This document shows positions 7,872 through 15,054 of a stretch of DNA of 36,985 nucleotides, piece by piece. Under the pieces are notes generated by a model that saw only the letters and a list, made by a program, of their open reading frames with translations, ran no database searches and was not told the DNA's origin. Source of the DNA: 1162T-S-0a-05 sp050299435. Lineage in GTDB: Bacteria > Pseudomonadota > Gammaproteobacteria > Pseudomonadales > Cellvibrionaceae. Both the position numbers and the translations under genes were made by a program. The stretch lies in NCBI GenBank assembly GCA_050299435.1, contig JBNKVX010000033.1, positions 1-36,985 on the forward strand, read 5' to 3'. Numbering within the stretch: position 1 is the first letter of the stretch; each line of letters begins with the position of its first letter.

Positions 7872-9005
7872 TTAACCAAAGCGATTTTCGGTAAACAGTT
7901 TCTGAATAGAAAGAATTTTTTCTTCGTTATTGAGTAGCGCATCAACACATCGTTTATCGAGTTTCACTCCGGCCAGTGATTTTAATTCTGCAAATGCTCT
8001 CTCGTTACTCCAGGCAGTCTTGTATGGTCGATGGCTGGTTAATGCGTCGAAAATATCTGCTACGGTTACTATGCGCGCTTCGATAGGAATATCTTGCTCA
8101 CGAAGTCTATTAGGGTAACCGCTACCGTCAATTGCTTCATGGTGATAAAGCACGATGTTGCGGAGCATATCAATGTTATCAATACCATCGAGACCGTAAT
8201 TTTGCAGAAGTTTATCGATAATCTTCCTGCCGTTGGCCGAATGCGTGCGCATTACCGAAATTTCGTCTTCTGTGAGTTGGCCGGGCTTTAACAAAATATT
8301 ATCCGGTATAGTGAGTTTGCCGATGTCGTGCAGTGGTGCGAACATAAAAATATGTTCGATAAATGTATCGTTAAAACCCATCTCGCTTGCGAGTGCTTGT
8401 GCGATCAGGCGAGAATAATGCGCCATACGTTCCAGATGTCCGCCAGTTTCAGGGTCACGGTGGTGGGATATTTCTCTGGCCGATCGCACTGTTGCCATCA
8501 GCGTTTGTATTTTGCTGCGTTCGCTATACAGCATGAAGGCGATCAAATGCCCGCACATATCAAACTCATTGAGCGCTGAATCATTGAAAACGTGGCTTTC
8601 TTTTGAGTTAAAAAATAAAAAACCGAGAAAATTATTTTCGGCAAAGAGCGGGAAGGTGTAACTGGAAGCATAGCCCGCGCCGAGCACCATTTTTGTGTGC
8701 TCGTGCTGACTATCTCTGAATATTCCCAGGTCATTTACCAGGCGCGGTTGATTATTCTCCAACGTTTCAAGGAGGGAGGGACAATCCGCGAGTTTTGCCT
8801 GATAGTTTGCCAGCGGTGTTTCTTCATCTGAGCTGTAAGCGAAGGTACTCAGACTGTCGTTAGATCTGTCGTATATAGCAACTGCAATACGGTCGAGATA
8901 AGCGTATCTCTGCTTGAGGGTTTGGCGCAGAAAATCAAGTTTTTCCCTAATATTCAGTGTTTTATTCAGGTTGTTGAGGGCATCTTGATGGTGAAATAAG
9001 TGCAT
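7872..9005 (-). CDS. GAF-like sensor plus HD-GYP phosphodiesterase
   Basis: This roughly 377-residue cytoplasmic protein has an N-terminal GAF-like sensory region (about 10-175) and a C-terminal HD-GYP domain, the class that hydrolyses cyclic di-GMP. The metal-binding and signature residues are present: His in ETGGHLERM, the HD pair in HDIGKLTIPD (about 226), HH in YHHEAIDGSGYP including the GYP triplet (about 285-297), and the terminal ARIVTVADIFDALTS. It is predicted to be catalytically competent. I use the ATG at 9005, with only a weak ribosome site; an in-frame TTG at 9032 with GGA 7 bases upstream would add 9 residues. It is convergent with the DUF4197 gene and has no receiver domain. 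Confidence 0.88.
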   Translation of the reverse strand: MHLFHHQDALNNLNKTLNIREKLDFLRQTLKQRYAYLDRIAVAIYDRSNDSLSTFAYSSDEETPLANYQAKLADCPSLLETLENNQPRLVNDLGIFRDSQHEHTKMVLGAGYASSYTFPLFAENNFLGFLFFNSKESHVFNDSALNEFDMCGHLIAFMLYSERSKIQTLMATVRSAREISHHRDPETGGHLERMAHYSRLIAQALASEMGFNDTFIEHIFMFAPLHDIGKLTIPDNILLKPGQLTEDEISVMRTHSANGRKIIDKLLQNYGLDGIDNIDMLRNIVLYHHEAIDGSGYPNRLREQDIPIEARIVTVADIFDALTSHRPYKTAWSNERAFAELKSLAGVKLDKRCVDALLNNEEKILSIQKLFTENRFG

Positions 9006-9308
9006 GAAGCAATACCGTAGGCAATACAACAATCATTATTCCAAGCTTAGCCTAAATTTGGGAAGGCAGGTTTTCAGGTTGCCGTCAACTTTCGACTCAA
9101 GGTGGTTGCACGCCAGCGAATCCTGTCAGGAGGCAGGGTACCTGGAATTAAGGGGGAGTCAAGAGGTGCCCCTTGATCGGTTACACCTCATTTAAATTAC
9201 ATTGAACTTGGTTCTACGAAGTCAAGTCGCTTACTTGCTTACAGAGAGTGTGTTGAATCAGCCTGTTCAACATAGGCGAAACAACAAAATAGAACGCCTT
9301 AACTAATT
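9006..9308. other. Intergenic region with P450 remnant and palindrome
   Basis: Apart from the P450 fragment, this stretch holds an imperfect palindrome at about 9149-9177 (AAGGGGGAGTCA, 5-base gap, TGCCCCTTGATC). It resembles the better palindrome at 11307-11333. No other gene is seen here. Confidence 0.45.
9074..9139 (-). pseudogene. Fragment of a cytochrome P450 3' end
   Basis: On the minus strand 9136-9074 reads LPPDRIRWRATTLSRKLTAT then a stop. This matches LPPEKIRWRATTFLRRVDSL at the C-terminus of the intact P450 gene at 11648-12934. At DNA level 9101-9139 and 11741-11779 agree at most positions. Only this tail is present, so it is a remnant of a second P450 gene or a partial duplication. 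Confidence 0.7.
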
Positions 9309-9890
9309 TTAGGGACAACCAGGGTACATGGAATTACACCAGCTTAACGGTACACTGTAAATTCCGTAATCCCCGTCATAGGAACCGTCAAATAAGGTGC
9401 CGTCTTCACAATTGAAGTACTTAATTCCTTCGTCGTAATTAAATTGTCTGTAGCTTTCAAGATTTAAATTTACGTTATAGGAATAATCATCAGAATGGGC
9501 GTGTGAACGGATATTGAGAATTTCCAACGTGCCTTTGTAGTCATATTTTTCACAGACGTTATCTAACGCGTCATCAATTTTTGCTGTTGTCCAATTATCG
9601 GCACGTGCACGAGCCGATGCCTTACAGGCTCTTTCTCTCGCAGCGCTGGGAGAAGGAATTAAACCGGACGATGAGCTCGAGCGTTTGAATCCCCACTTCG
9701 TGGTTGCTATGCGTTTCTTTTTGTCCTTAGGTTTATAGGTGACAGTGTCGTAAGCAACCGTAGAAAAATAATTAATTTTAACTTCCAGTCGGGATTTACA
9801 GGAGCGTGTGACAGTTGATGCACTTACCGAAACCGAGACAAGTGAAAGCAAGGCTAGTCCTAAAATAAAACGATTAAAAAATAATTTCAT
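9309..9890 (-). CDS. Secreted protein of unknown function
   Basis: The 193-residue protein has a clear signal peptide (about 1-24, ending VSVSAS), and AAGGAAC lies 6 bases before the ATG. The mature part contains a basic Lys/Arg and Ser-rich stretch (about 52-75), an Ala/Arg-rich segment (AARERACKASARARADNW), and a C-terminus rich in Tyr, Asp and Gly with four Cys (CEKYDYKG, FNCEDGTLFDGSYDGDYG, WCNSMYPGCP), suggesting disulphides. I do not recognise the family. It lies between the P450 fragment and the duplicated AraC tail, so it belongs to the rearranged segment. Confidence 0.7.
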   Translation of the reverse strand: MKLFFNRFILGLALLSLVSVSVSASTVTRSCKSRLEVKINYFSTVAYDTVTYKPKDKKKRIATTKWGFKRSSSSSGLIPSPSAARERACKASARARADNWTTAKIDDALDNVCEKYDYKGTLEILNIRSHAHSDDYSYNVNLNLESYRQFNYDEGIKYFNCEDGTLFDGSYDGDYGIYSVPLSWCNSMYPGCP

Positions 9891-10077
9891 TAATTGTTCC
9901 TTTTTTTTTGAGTATAACTAAATCTGACGTATGGCCAAGATGTAAGGGGACACTCGTTAGCTAGTTGATGTCAACAGGCAATAAAAAATAATGCGTGCTT
10001 GCGCGGATATTGTTAGGCAATTATTTTAAAATTGGCACCCAAAACATTTGATTTCTCTCCTTGATTGACTCCTCAGT
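9891..10077. other. AT-rich intergenic region upstream of copy B
   Basis: This stretch carries the ribosome site of the leftward gene at 9890 and then AT-rich DNA up to the duplication edge. I see no gene or clear promoter in it. Confidence 0.4.
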
Positions 10078-10146
10078 CCCTTTAGGAAAAATGCTGGTCT
10101 AACTCCAACTCAATACCGAAAGGATCTGCAAGACCTCTCGTTGCAA
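10078..10146 (+). pseudogene. Duplicated 3' end of the AraC regulator gene
   Basis: Positions 10081-10146 read FRKNAGLTPTQYRKDLQDLS followed by LQ, matching the last codons of the AraC gene (FKKNTGLTPMQYRKDLQNLS, 5626-5691). The stop codon TAA has become CAA. Nothing of the rest of the gene is present upstream, so this marks the left edge of a duplicated block. Confidence 0.85.
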
Positions 10147-10342
10147 ATTGCATCACATTCACATACGGAAAACGTCCTTTCCTATAGGGGACGACGACAG
10201 AACGTCGCCAAAAAACTAGCTTCCCCCGTCGACCCGAGTTGGGCTGATTTTCGAAACAAACTCCTCAGAGTGAGCAAAAAAAAAAATAACTTAAACACTA
10301 AGTTCGCTAAGAGGCATTAATGTAAACTAAAGGGGGATGCCA

Positions 10343-11242
10343 ATGTCACCGAGAATATCAATCAGTCAAATCGCTGTATTCATTGCAGTTGTTCTATTCG
10401 CCTTACCCACCATCGCATCACAAGTCGATTTTGTGCAAGTTTGGGGTACCGGCAATAATCAAAACTTTAACCAAGCTGAACTGGCAATCAATGATAACGA
10501 TGCCCGTATTGCCGCCATGGAGGCACAAATCGAAGCATTGGTCGCAGTTAACGCTCAGTTGCAGCAACAAATTGCTGATCTGGAATCCGCCAGCGATGGC
10601 GTTGCAGGCCTGAATGAATTTGTCAGCGTCGGCCCTGATCAATACGGACGCCCCGCGGTATTTTTTGACTCGGTTAATGTGTATATCCGCAATGGTTCCG
10701 GTTCAAGCGAAAACGCACCTAATTTTGGGGAGGGCAACGGCCTCGGTAACCTGATTATTGGATACAACGAAGAATCAACGTCCGCGGAGCCTTATTGTAC
10801 GCACGGTTGGGATTTGGCGAACTTACGTGATCTCTTCACCGAAGAGGACTGTCTTGCAGCGGGCTATGAGTGGACTGCCAATGACAAATCCGGCTCTCAC
10901 AATCTCATTATTGGTGCTCGTCACAATTACTCCGGAAATGTGAATATTGTAAACGGCTACAATAACACCGTTGTCGACAACGCAAATATCGTCGGTAGTT
11001 CTGGGAATTTTTCGGGAAGCCATTCGGCCGTTGTCGGTAGTATGAACAGTAAAGTCCATTTTGCCGCAACCGTATTGGGAAGCTTTAACAGTGAAGCATA
11101 CAACGGTGCTGTAATTAGCTCTTTCTACTCTAAACTAGGTGGCGGGGGTGGGACCATTATCAGTTCCTCAAATATCGAGAATGATATATCTGAATCTTCT
11201 GAAGGGAATATTTACCTTAATAACACGATATACGGGGAATAA
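10343..11242 (+). CDS. Secreted coiled-coil / YadA-head-like repeat protein, copy B
   Basis: The 299-residue paralogue of the protein at 5896 has the same order of parts: signal peptide (1-26), QVDFVQVWGTGNNQNF motif, coiled coil, FFDSVNVYIRNG linker, Cys pair, and 14-residue head repeats (GSHNLIIGARHNYSG, NVNIVNGYNNTVVD, NANIVGSSGNFSGS). It is shorter than copy A by exactly seven residues, one coiled-coil heptad (about residues 58-66 region). The second in-frame ATG (10343) is preferred because AGGGGG touches the first (10337). It follows the duplicated AraC tail and leader. Reading frame and motifs are intact, so it is probably functional despite lying in a rearranged segment. Confidence 0.82.
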   Translation: MSPRISISQIAVFIAVVLFALPTIASQVDFVQVWGTGNNQNFNQAELAINDNDARIAAMEAQIEALVAVNAQLQQQIADLESASDGVAGLNEFVSVGPDQYGRPAVFFDSVNVYIRNGSGSSENAPNFGEGNGLGNLIIGYNEESTSAEPYCTHGWDLANLRDLFTEEDCLAAGYEWTANDKSGSHNLIIGARHNYSGNVNIVNGYNNTVVDNANIVGSSGNFSGSHSAVVGSMNSKVHFAATVLGSFNSEAYNGAVISSFYSKLGGGGGTIISSSNIENDISESSEGNIYLNNTIYGE

Positions 11243-11287
11243 AACTTAAATAAATTACTGTTTTATTCAGTTAGTGAGTATTTGTGT

Positions 11288-11314
11288 AATCAAGGGAATC
11301 AAGGGAATCAAGGG
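11288..11314 (+). repeat. Three tandem 9-base repeats
   Basis: AATCAAGGG occurs three times in a row at 11288, 11297 and 11306, and runs directly into the palindrome at 11307-11333. Confidence 0.75.
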
Positions 11315-11333
11315 GTCAGGTTGACCCTTTGAT
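11307..11333. repeat. Palindromic element
   Basis: ATCAAGGGGTCA, a 3-base gap, then TGACCCTTTGAT: an inverted repeat matching at 11 of 12 positions. It resembles a REP-type palindrome. A degenerate relative may lie at 9149-9177. It sits between secreted protein B and the convergent P450 operon and could also end transcription. Confidence 0.55.
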
Positions 11334-11342
11334 GACCAAACA

Positions 11343-11360
11343 CGCCGTCTTTTGACGGCG
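11343..11360. terminator. GC-rich hairpin between copy B and the P450 operon
   Basis: CGCCGTC, a TTTT loop, then GACGGCG form a perfect 7-base stem. It lies 100 bases after copy B and downstream of the convergent P450 gene. No T run follows on the plus strand, so rho-independent termination is uncertain. Confidence 0.45.
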
Positions 11361-11373
11361 CCTCGACTACTTG

Positions 11374-11560
11374 TTAAATTCTTACAAAACAATTAGAAAA
11401 ATTCACATCCACTGACGCTTCCCTTTTGCCAACAAAATTAAGCGAGTGGCCAGTATCATTATCCACCGTATAAAAACCGTCGAATCATATTCTTTGAAAC
11501 ATTTTTGTAAACAACTTCATCTGGTTCAGGCGCTTCGGCCTAATCTTTCCAATCACTTTT
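11374..11560 (-). pseudogene. Possible remnant of an unknown gene
   Basis: The minus strand gives plausible protein sequence split over two frames: AEAPEPDEVVYKNVSKNM (about 11551-11495), then after a frame change FDGFYTVDNDTGHSLNFVG continuing to NFSNCFVRI and a stop at 11374. I see no start codon or family match. This is a weak call based only on protein-like composition. Confidence 0.3.
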
Positions 11561-11647
11561 ATTAATTTTTACTTCCAAGCAACACCTATTCGTAAAATTC
11601 TATTTAAGAATTAAAAGAATGTCATTCATTTTAAACTGCGACACCGA

Positions 11648-12934
11648 TTACGTTGAAATCGCTGTTCGACTAGATTGCGTTGCCTCGCTTCCCGAATTAG
11701 GATTAACCATCACAGGCAAACTGTCTACACGACGCAAAAAGGTGGTGGCACGCCAGCGAATTTTTTCAGGAGGCAGGGCAAGTTGCGCTTTTGGAAAGTG
11801 ATGCAAAAATGCGGCAATTCCTTCACCTGTTTCGATACGACCTAATTGAGCGCCCAGGCAGTGGTGTGGACCGTTTCCAAAAGAAAGGTGAGGGCAGGCC
11901 TCACGAGAAATATCAAAGTGTTCGCCGTTTTCAATAAAGCGCGGGTCGCGATTGGCTGAGGCAACGCAGAAGATAATCATTTCTTTGGGTGGAATAATTA
12001 TGCCGTCATCCAGCTTGATAGGAGATTCAGAAAACCGTGGGGGCAACATGCGAAATGGCGATTCAAATCGCAGGACTTCCTCGACGCAGCCCGGCAGCAT
12101 TTTTGGATTGGCTATCAAGCGTGCACGCTGAGCCGGATGTTGCAGTAAAAGTAAGATGCCGTTGCAAATAGCCGTCGCCGGTTCGAGTCCGCCCATCATA
12201 ATGACAATGATCATTGATGCTAATTCATCATCATCCATTTTACCTTCGGCATGCGCTTGCATAAGCGAGGCAATTAAATCATCGCCAGGGTGAGTGCGTT
12301 TATGGTCAATAAGTTCAAGCGCGAGCGCGTACATCTCTTCACCTGCAGATTCGATCTCGGCAACTGACCCTCCTGTCAAAATGTTACTGGCGAGTGGTGG
12401 AAATTGATTACGATATTTTTTGGGGATGCCGACAATCTCGGACACGATCGTGAGCGCAAGGGGTAGGGCATATTCAGCGTGAATATCGACTACACCTGTT
12501 TTGGGCAAACGTTGCGCTAGTTCATTTGCGAGTTTACGCACGCGCGGTTCAAGTGATGCGATTTGCTGTGGCCGAAAAGCGTGGCTGACAAGGTCGCGGA
12601 GTCGGCGGTGATCCTTGCCATCTCGGTCAAGTAAGCTGCGGCGCGATCTGGCGGGTAAGCGTGCTCTGCGTTCTGCTGAAACAAGGCTTTGTATCACACG
12701 CTCTCGGCGCGTGCCGACCACATCTTTCTTCATTGAAGGGTCTTTAAGAATTCGACGAATATCTGCATGGCGAGTCACCACCCACATTCGGAAACCATTT
12801 CCTTCCATTGGGAAGGCGGGTGTCTCTTCTCGCAAGGCTGTCAAAACAGGATAGGGGTTTCGCAAAAAAACCCCATTAACCAGTTTAATGGGGGCTTGGT
12901 TGCAGTTTTCTTTTATTAATTTTGTCATCTGCAT
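11648..12934 (-). CDS. Cytochrome P450
   Basis: This soluble bacterial P450 is 428 residues with no membrane anchor, and needs separate ferredoxin and reductase partners. The heme motif FGNGPHHCLGAQLGR has the thiolate Cys at about 359, the K-helix ExxR is in VEEVLRFESPFR, and the I-helix reads MMGGLEPATA, keeping the Thr but with Gly-Leu-Glu-Pro in place of the usual AGxE/DT. The substrate is unknown. Last gene of a leftward operon, 55 bases after p-hydroxycinnamoyl-CoA hydratase/lyase, so oxidation (for example O-demethylation) of an aromatic or related acid is an inference. Two ATGs (12934, 12928) are close; AAGAG sits better for 12928. A broken copy of its tail lies at 9074-9139. Confidence 0.92.
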   Translation of the reverse strand: MQMTKLIKENCNQAPIKLVNGVFLRNPYPVLTALREETPAFPMEGNGFRMWVVTRHADIRRILKDPSMKKDVVGTRRERVIQSLVSAERRARLPARSRRSLLDRDGKDHRRLRDLVSHAFRPQQIASLEPRVRKLANELAQRLPKTGVVDIHAEYALPLALTIVSEIVGIPKKYRNQFPPLASNILTGGSVAEIESAGEEMYALALELIDHKRTHPGDDLIASLMQAHAEGKMDDDELASMIIVIMMGGLEPATAICNGILLLLQHPAQRARLIANPKMLPGCVEEVLRFESPFRMLPPRFSESPIKLDDGIIIPPKEMIIFCVASANRDPRFIENGEHFDISREACPHLSFGNGPHHCLGAQLGRIETGEGIAAFLHHFPKAQLALPPEKIRWRATTFLRRVDSLPVMVNPNSGSEATQSSRTAIST

Positions 12935-12989
12935 GCTCTTACTTAATTGAAGCTAGCGCCAATGAGCTTCTACAAAAGCACAGTCGCTG

Positions 12990-13844
12990 TCACTCGTTTC
13001 TTTTGTAGCCGGAAAGGCCTGGCTTGTAACTTTTATCATCAAGAAATTGTTTTAGTGCTTCCTTGTTGCCGCGTTCTGGATCGAGCATGGAAGCTTCAAC
13101 ATTTTTTGCCATGAGATAGTCATCAGAAACTTCCCAGGACATTTGTTGCACATGACGAACTGCCATCTTGGTGCCGCGAAGCGCAGTAGGATTTTTGGAA
13201 CACAAGACCTGCGCTAAAGCACGGGTTCTGTCTCTGAGTTTTTCGCGTGGCACTGCTTCATTAACCAGGCCCATTTGCATTGCGCGACGGCCGTCAAAGG
13301 TTTCACCTGTGAGTGCGTAATACATGGCATCACGCGTCGACATCATTGCAGTAATGGCTTTGGTGACCTGGCCTCCAGGAATGATGCCCCAATTAATTTC
13401 AGAAAGACCAAACTGGGCGTCCTCGGCGGCGATAGCTAAATCACAGGCGACCATTGGTGTAAATGCGCCGCCAAAACACCAGCCATTTACCATCGCGATG
13501 GTAGGTTTTGCATAGGTCAGCAACATTTTCCATTGCCATTGCCATGCAGAACGACGACGGCGAATTTTTTGACTGTAGGGCAAAGAATCAAGGTCGCGAA
13601 AATATTCCTTCAAATCCATGCCGGAAGAAAAAGCATCGCTCGCACCTGTTAATACAAGCACCTTAACCCGGTCGTCAATTTCAAGCGCGTCCAGTACACA
13701 CACCATCTCATCGTTGAGTGCTGGGTTCATAGCATTGCGCTTGTCAGGGCGATTGAGAGTGACCCAGGCGATACCTTCATCCAACTCCACAACGACATGT
13801 TTAAGTGCTGGTTCAAAATCAATTTGTGTCACATTCGCTGTCAT
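12990..13844 (-). CDS. ech: p-Hydroxycinnamoyl-CoA hydratase/lyase (feruloyl-CoA type)
   Basis: The 284-residue crotonase-fold enzyme matches HCHL, which hydrates and cleaves feruloyl- or coumaroyl-CoA to an aromatic aldehyde and acetyl-CoA. Recognised blocks: MDLKEYF (Tyr81), WQWKMLLTYAKPTIAMVNGW, CFGGAFTPMVACDLAIAAED, FGLSEINWG with catalytic Glu149, and the C-terminal FLDDKSYKPGLSGYKR. Compared from memory with the Pseudomonas enzyme, the site of Ser123 is Thr129 (GGAFTP for GGGFSP), and Tyr239, reported to hold the phenol hydroxyl, is Met245 (DYLMAK for DYLYAK). The substrate may therefore not be a 4-hydroxycinnamate. It overlaps the upstream hydratase gene as ATGA, with AGGAC before the ATG, so the genes are translationally coupled. 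Confidence 0.88.
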   Translation of the reverse strand: MTANVTQIDFEPALKHVVVELDEGIAWVTLNRPDKRNAMNPALNDEMVCVLDALEIDDRVKVLVLTGASDAFSSGMDLKEYFRDLDSLPYSQKIRRRRSAWQWQWKMLLTYAKPTIAMVNGWCFGGAFTPMVACDLAIAAEDAQFGLSEINWGIIPGGQVTKAITAMMSTRDAMYYALTGETFDGRRAMQMGLVNEAVPREKLRDRTRALAQVLCSKNPTALRGTKMAVRHVQQMSWEVSDDYLMAKNVEASMLDPERGNKEALKQFLDDKSYKPGLSGYKRNE

Positions 13845-14701
13845 ATAATGTCCTGTTTTTGTGCCTCGTCATTTGCGCTGCTTTTTTTCTCTGTAGTTTT
13901 ATTGCCCTTGGCGTGTTTACGATTTTCGGAAAAAACCGGTGGGCGTCGCTCAACCAAGGCTTGCCAACCTTCTTTAAAATCTTCCGTGGCGGCAAGATGA
14001 AAGTGACGCTGAAATTCCAAATCAATAAAATCTTCAAAGCCCATGCGTTCCGCACTCAGGTAATGCGATTTCAAAGCGCGCGTGGCAAGTTGGGGGCCTT
14101 GTGCTAAACGCGACGCTAATTTATTGACTTCCAGGTTGAAGTCTTCGGCACTGAATACTTGAGAGACTAATCCGATTTGTAAGGCTTCCTCAGCAGTCAC
14201 TTTCTTATCGAGAAACGATATCTCTTTAGCTCGAGCGGTGCCAAGGATGCGACTAAGCAACCAGGGCAAACCCATGTCTCCCGCTAAACCGACCGACAAA
14301 AAAGCCGATCGAAAAATTGCGTTTTGAGTGCACACACGCAGGTCACACGCACTTGCCAAACCAAGCCCAACACCGGCGCAAGCGCCGTTGACTGCCGCAA
14401 TAGTTGGAATGGGTGCGCTATACAGTAAGCGAGGAATGGTGGCGTCAATCGGAATTACTGCCACACGTTTTGGAATGCTACTTGAATCTTTATCACGTCC
14501 AATACCGGGACAGAAAGTTTTGCCATTGGCACCAAGTACAAGGACAGATATATTTCGAACGCGGTGTACACGACTCAATGCATCTTGTACCTCCCGCATC
14601 ATCGTGGGAGTCATAAGATTATGTTCGTCAGGACGGTTTAGCGTCAAACGAGCCACGCCACTATCTTCAACCGCAAACTGGATTGTCTCGTATTTATCCA
14701 T
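13841..14701 (-). CDS. Enoyl-CoA hydratase/isomerase family protein (PaaG-like)
   Basis: This 286-residue crotonase-fold protein is first in a leftward operon with HCHL and P450. Fold motifs: LTLNRPDEHN, oxyanion-hole strand GANGKTFCPGIG, and NGACAGVGLGLASACDLRV. The usual hydratase Glu pair is absent; instead an Asp in SVGLAGDMGLPWLLSR (about residue 142) matches the PaaG/isomerase-like subgroup. It may isomerise or hydrate an unsaturated CoA ester for the next enzyme. The C-terminal 30 residues are highly charged and likely disordered. ATG at 14701 is chosen over an in-frame TTG at 14719; neither has a strong ribosome site. The CoA ligase this pathway needs is not in the window. Confidence 0.85.
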   Translation of the reverse strand: MDKYETIQFAVEDSGVARLTLNRPDEHNLMTPTMMREVQDALSRVHRVRNISVLVLGANGKTFCPGIGRDKDSSSIPKRVAVIPIDATIPRLLYSAPIPTIAAVNGACAGVGLGLASACDLRVCTQNAIFRSAFLSVGLAGDMGLPWLLSRILGTARAKEISFLDKKVTAEEALQIGLVSQVFSAEDFNLEVNKLASRLAQGPQLATRALKSHYLSAERMGFEDFIDLEFQRHFHLAATEDFKEGWQALVERRPPVFSENRKHAKGNKTTEKKSSANDEAQKQDII

Positions 14702-15054
14702 ATGTCTTACGCATCTCAAGTGCTGTTATTATTTATTTTCTAAGATGGTTGCTGAACACTTTCATTGCGCTTTCTTTATTATAAATTTACGCAAAAAATT
14801 ACCGCGCTTACCTACCCAGCATCGTGGCAACCGCTTATGTATAGCTAGGGCGAAGTTTAGCACAATGTTAGGCTGGTACCTCTGGAGAGCCCTCAAATCT
14901 CTTCACATAAATTGTATCCTACTTGGGCGATAATACCTTAGGTGTGTATTTGAGTAGGCCGCATCAATAGTCAGTTAGCGAAGTCATAAGGGTTATCAAT
15001 CCCGTGCTCACGACAGAATGAATAACAAGGGTGTTAATGATAAAAGGTAATAAG
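14702..15054. other. Divergent intergenic region between catabolic operon and DUF1080 gene
   Basis: This 350-base AT-rich stretch must hold the promoters of the leftward enoyl-CoA operon and the rightward DUF1080 gene. I see no gene and cannot name a convincing promoter or operator in it. Confidence 0.4.

Larger units (their letters stand above)
10078..11252 (+). repeat. Segmental duplication, copy B
   Basis: Second copy of the block at 5622-6825: AraC tail, leader, and secreted protein B. The leader keeps a 35-base identical stretch (10169-10203). The downstream flank differs: copy A ends in an AT hairpin, copy B in a GGGTCA palindrome. Confidence 0.85.

Noticed and set aside
8994..9032. 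Longer start (TTG at 9032) for the HD-GYP gene
   Set aside because: Not excluded, but the ATG at 9005 gives a normal N-terminus for the GAF-like region and the extra residues show no conserved feature.
10081..10320. The AraC tail fragment stays open to about 10320 after its stop was lost, so it could be a new gene
   Set aside because: The extension is just the translated leader, which is also present non-coding in copy A, and there is no start codon with a ribosome site.
13797..14107. Plus-strand frames of 67-100 residues across the hydratase genes
   Set aside because: They lie antisense to two well-supported crotonase-family genes and show no signals of their own.
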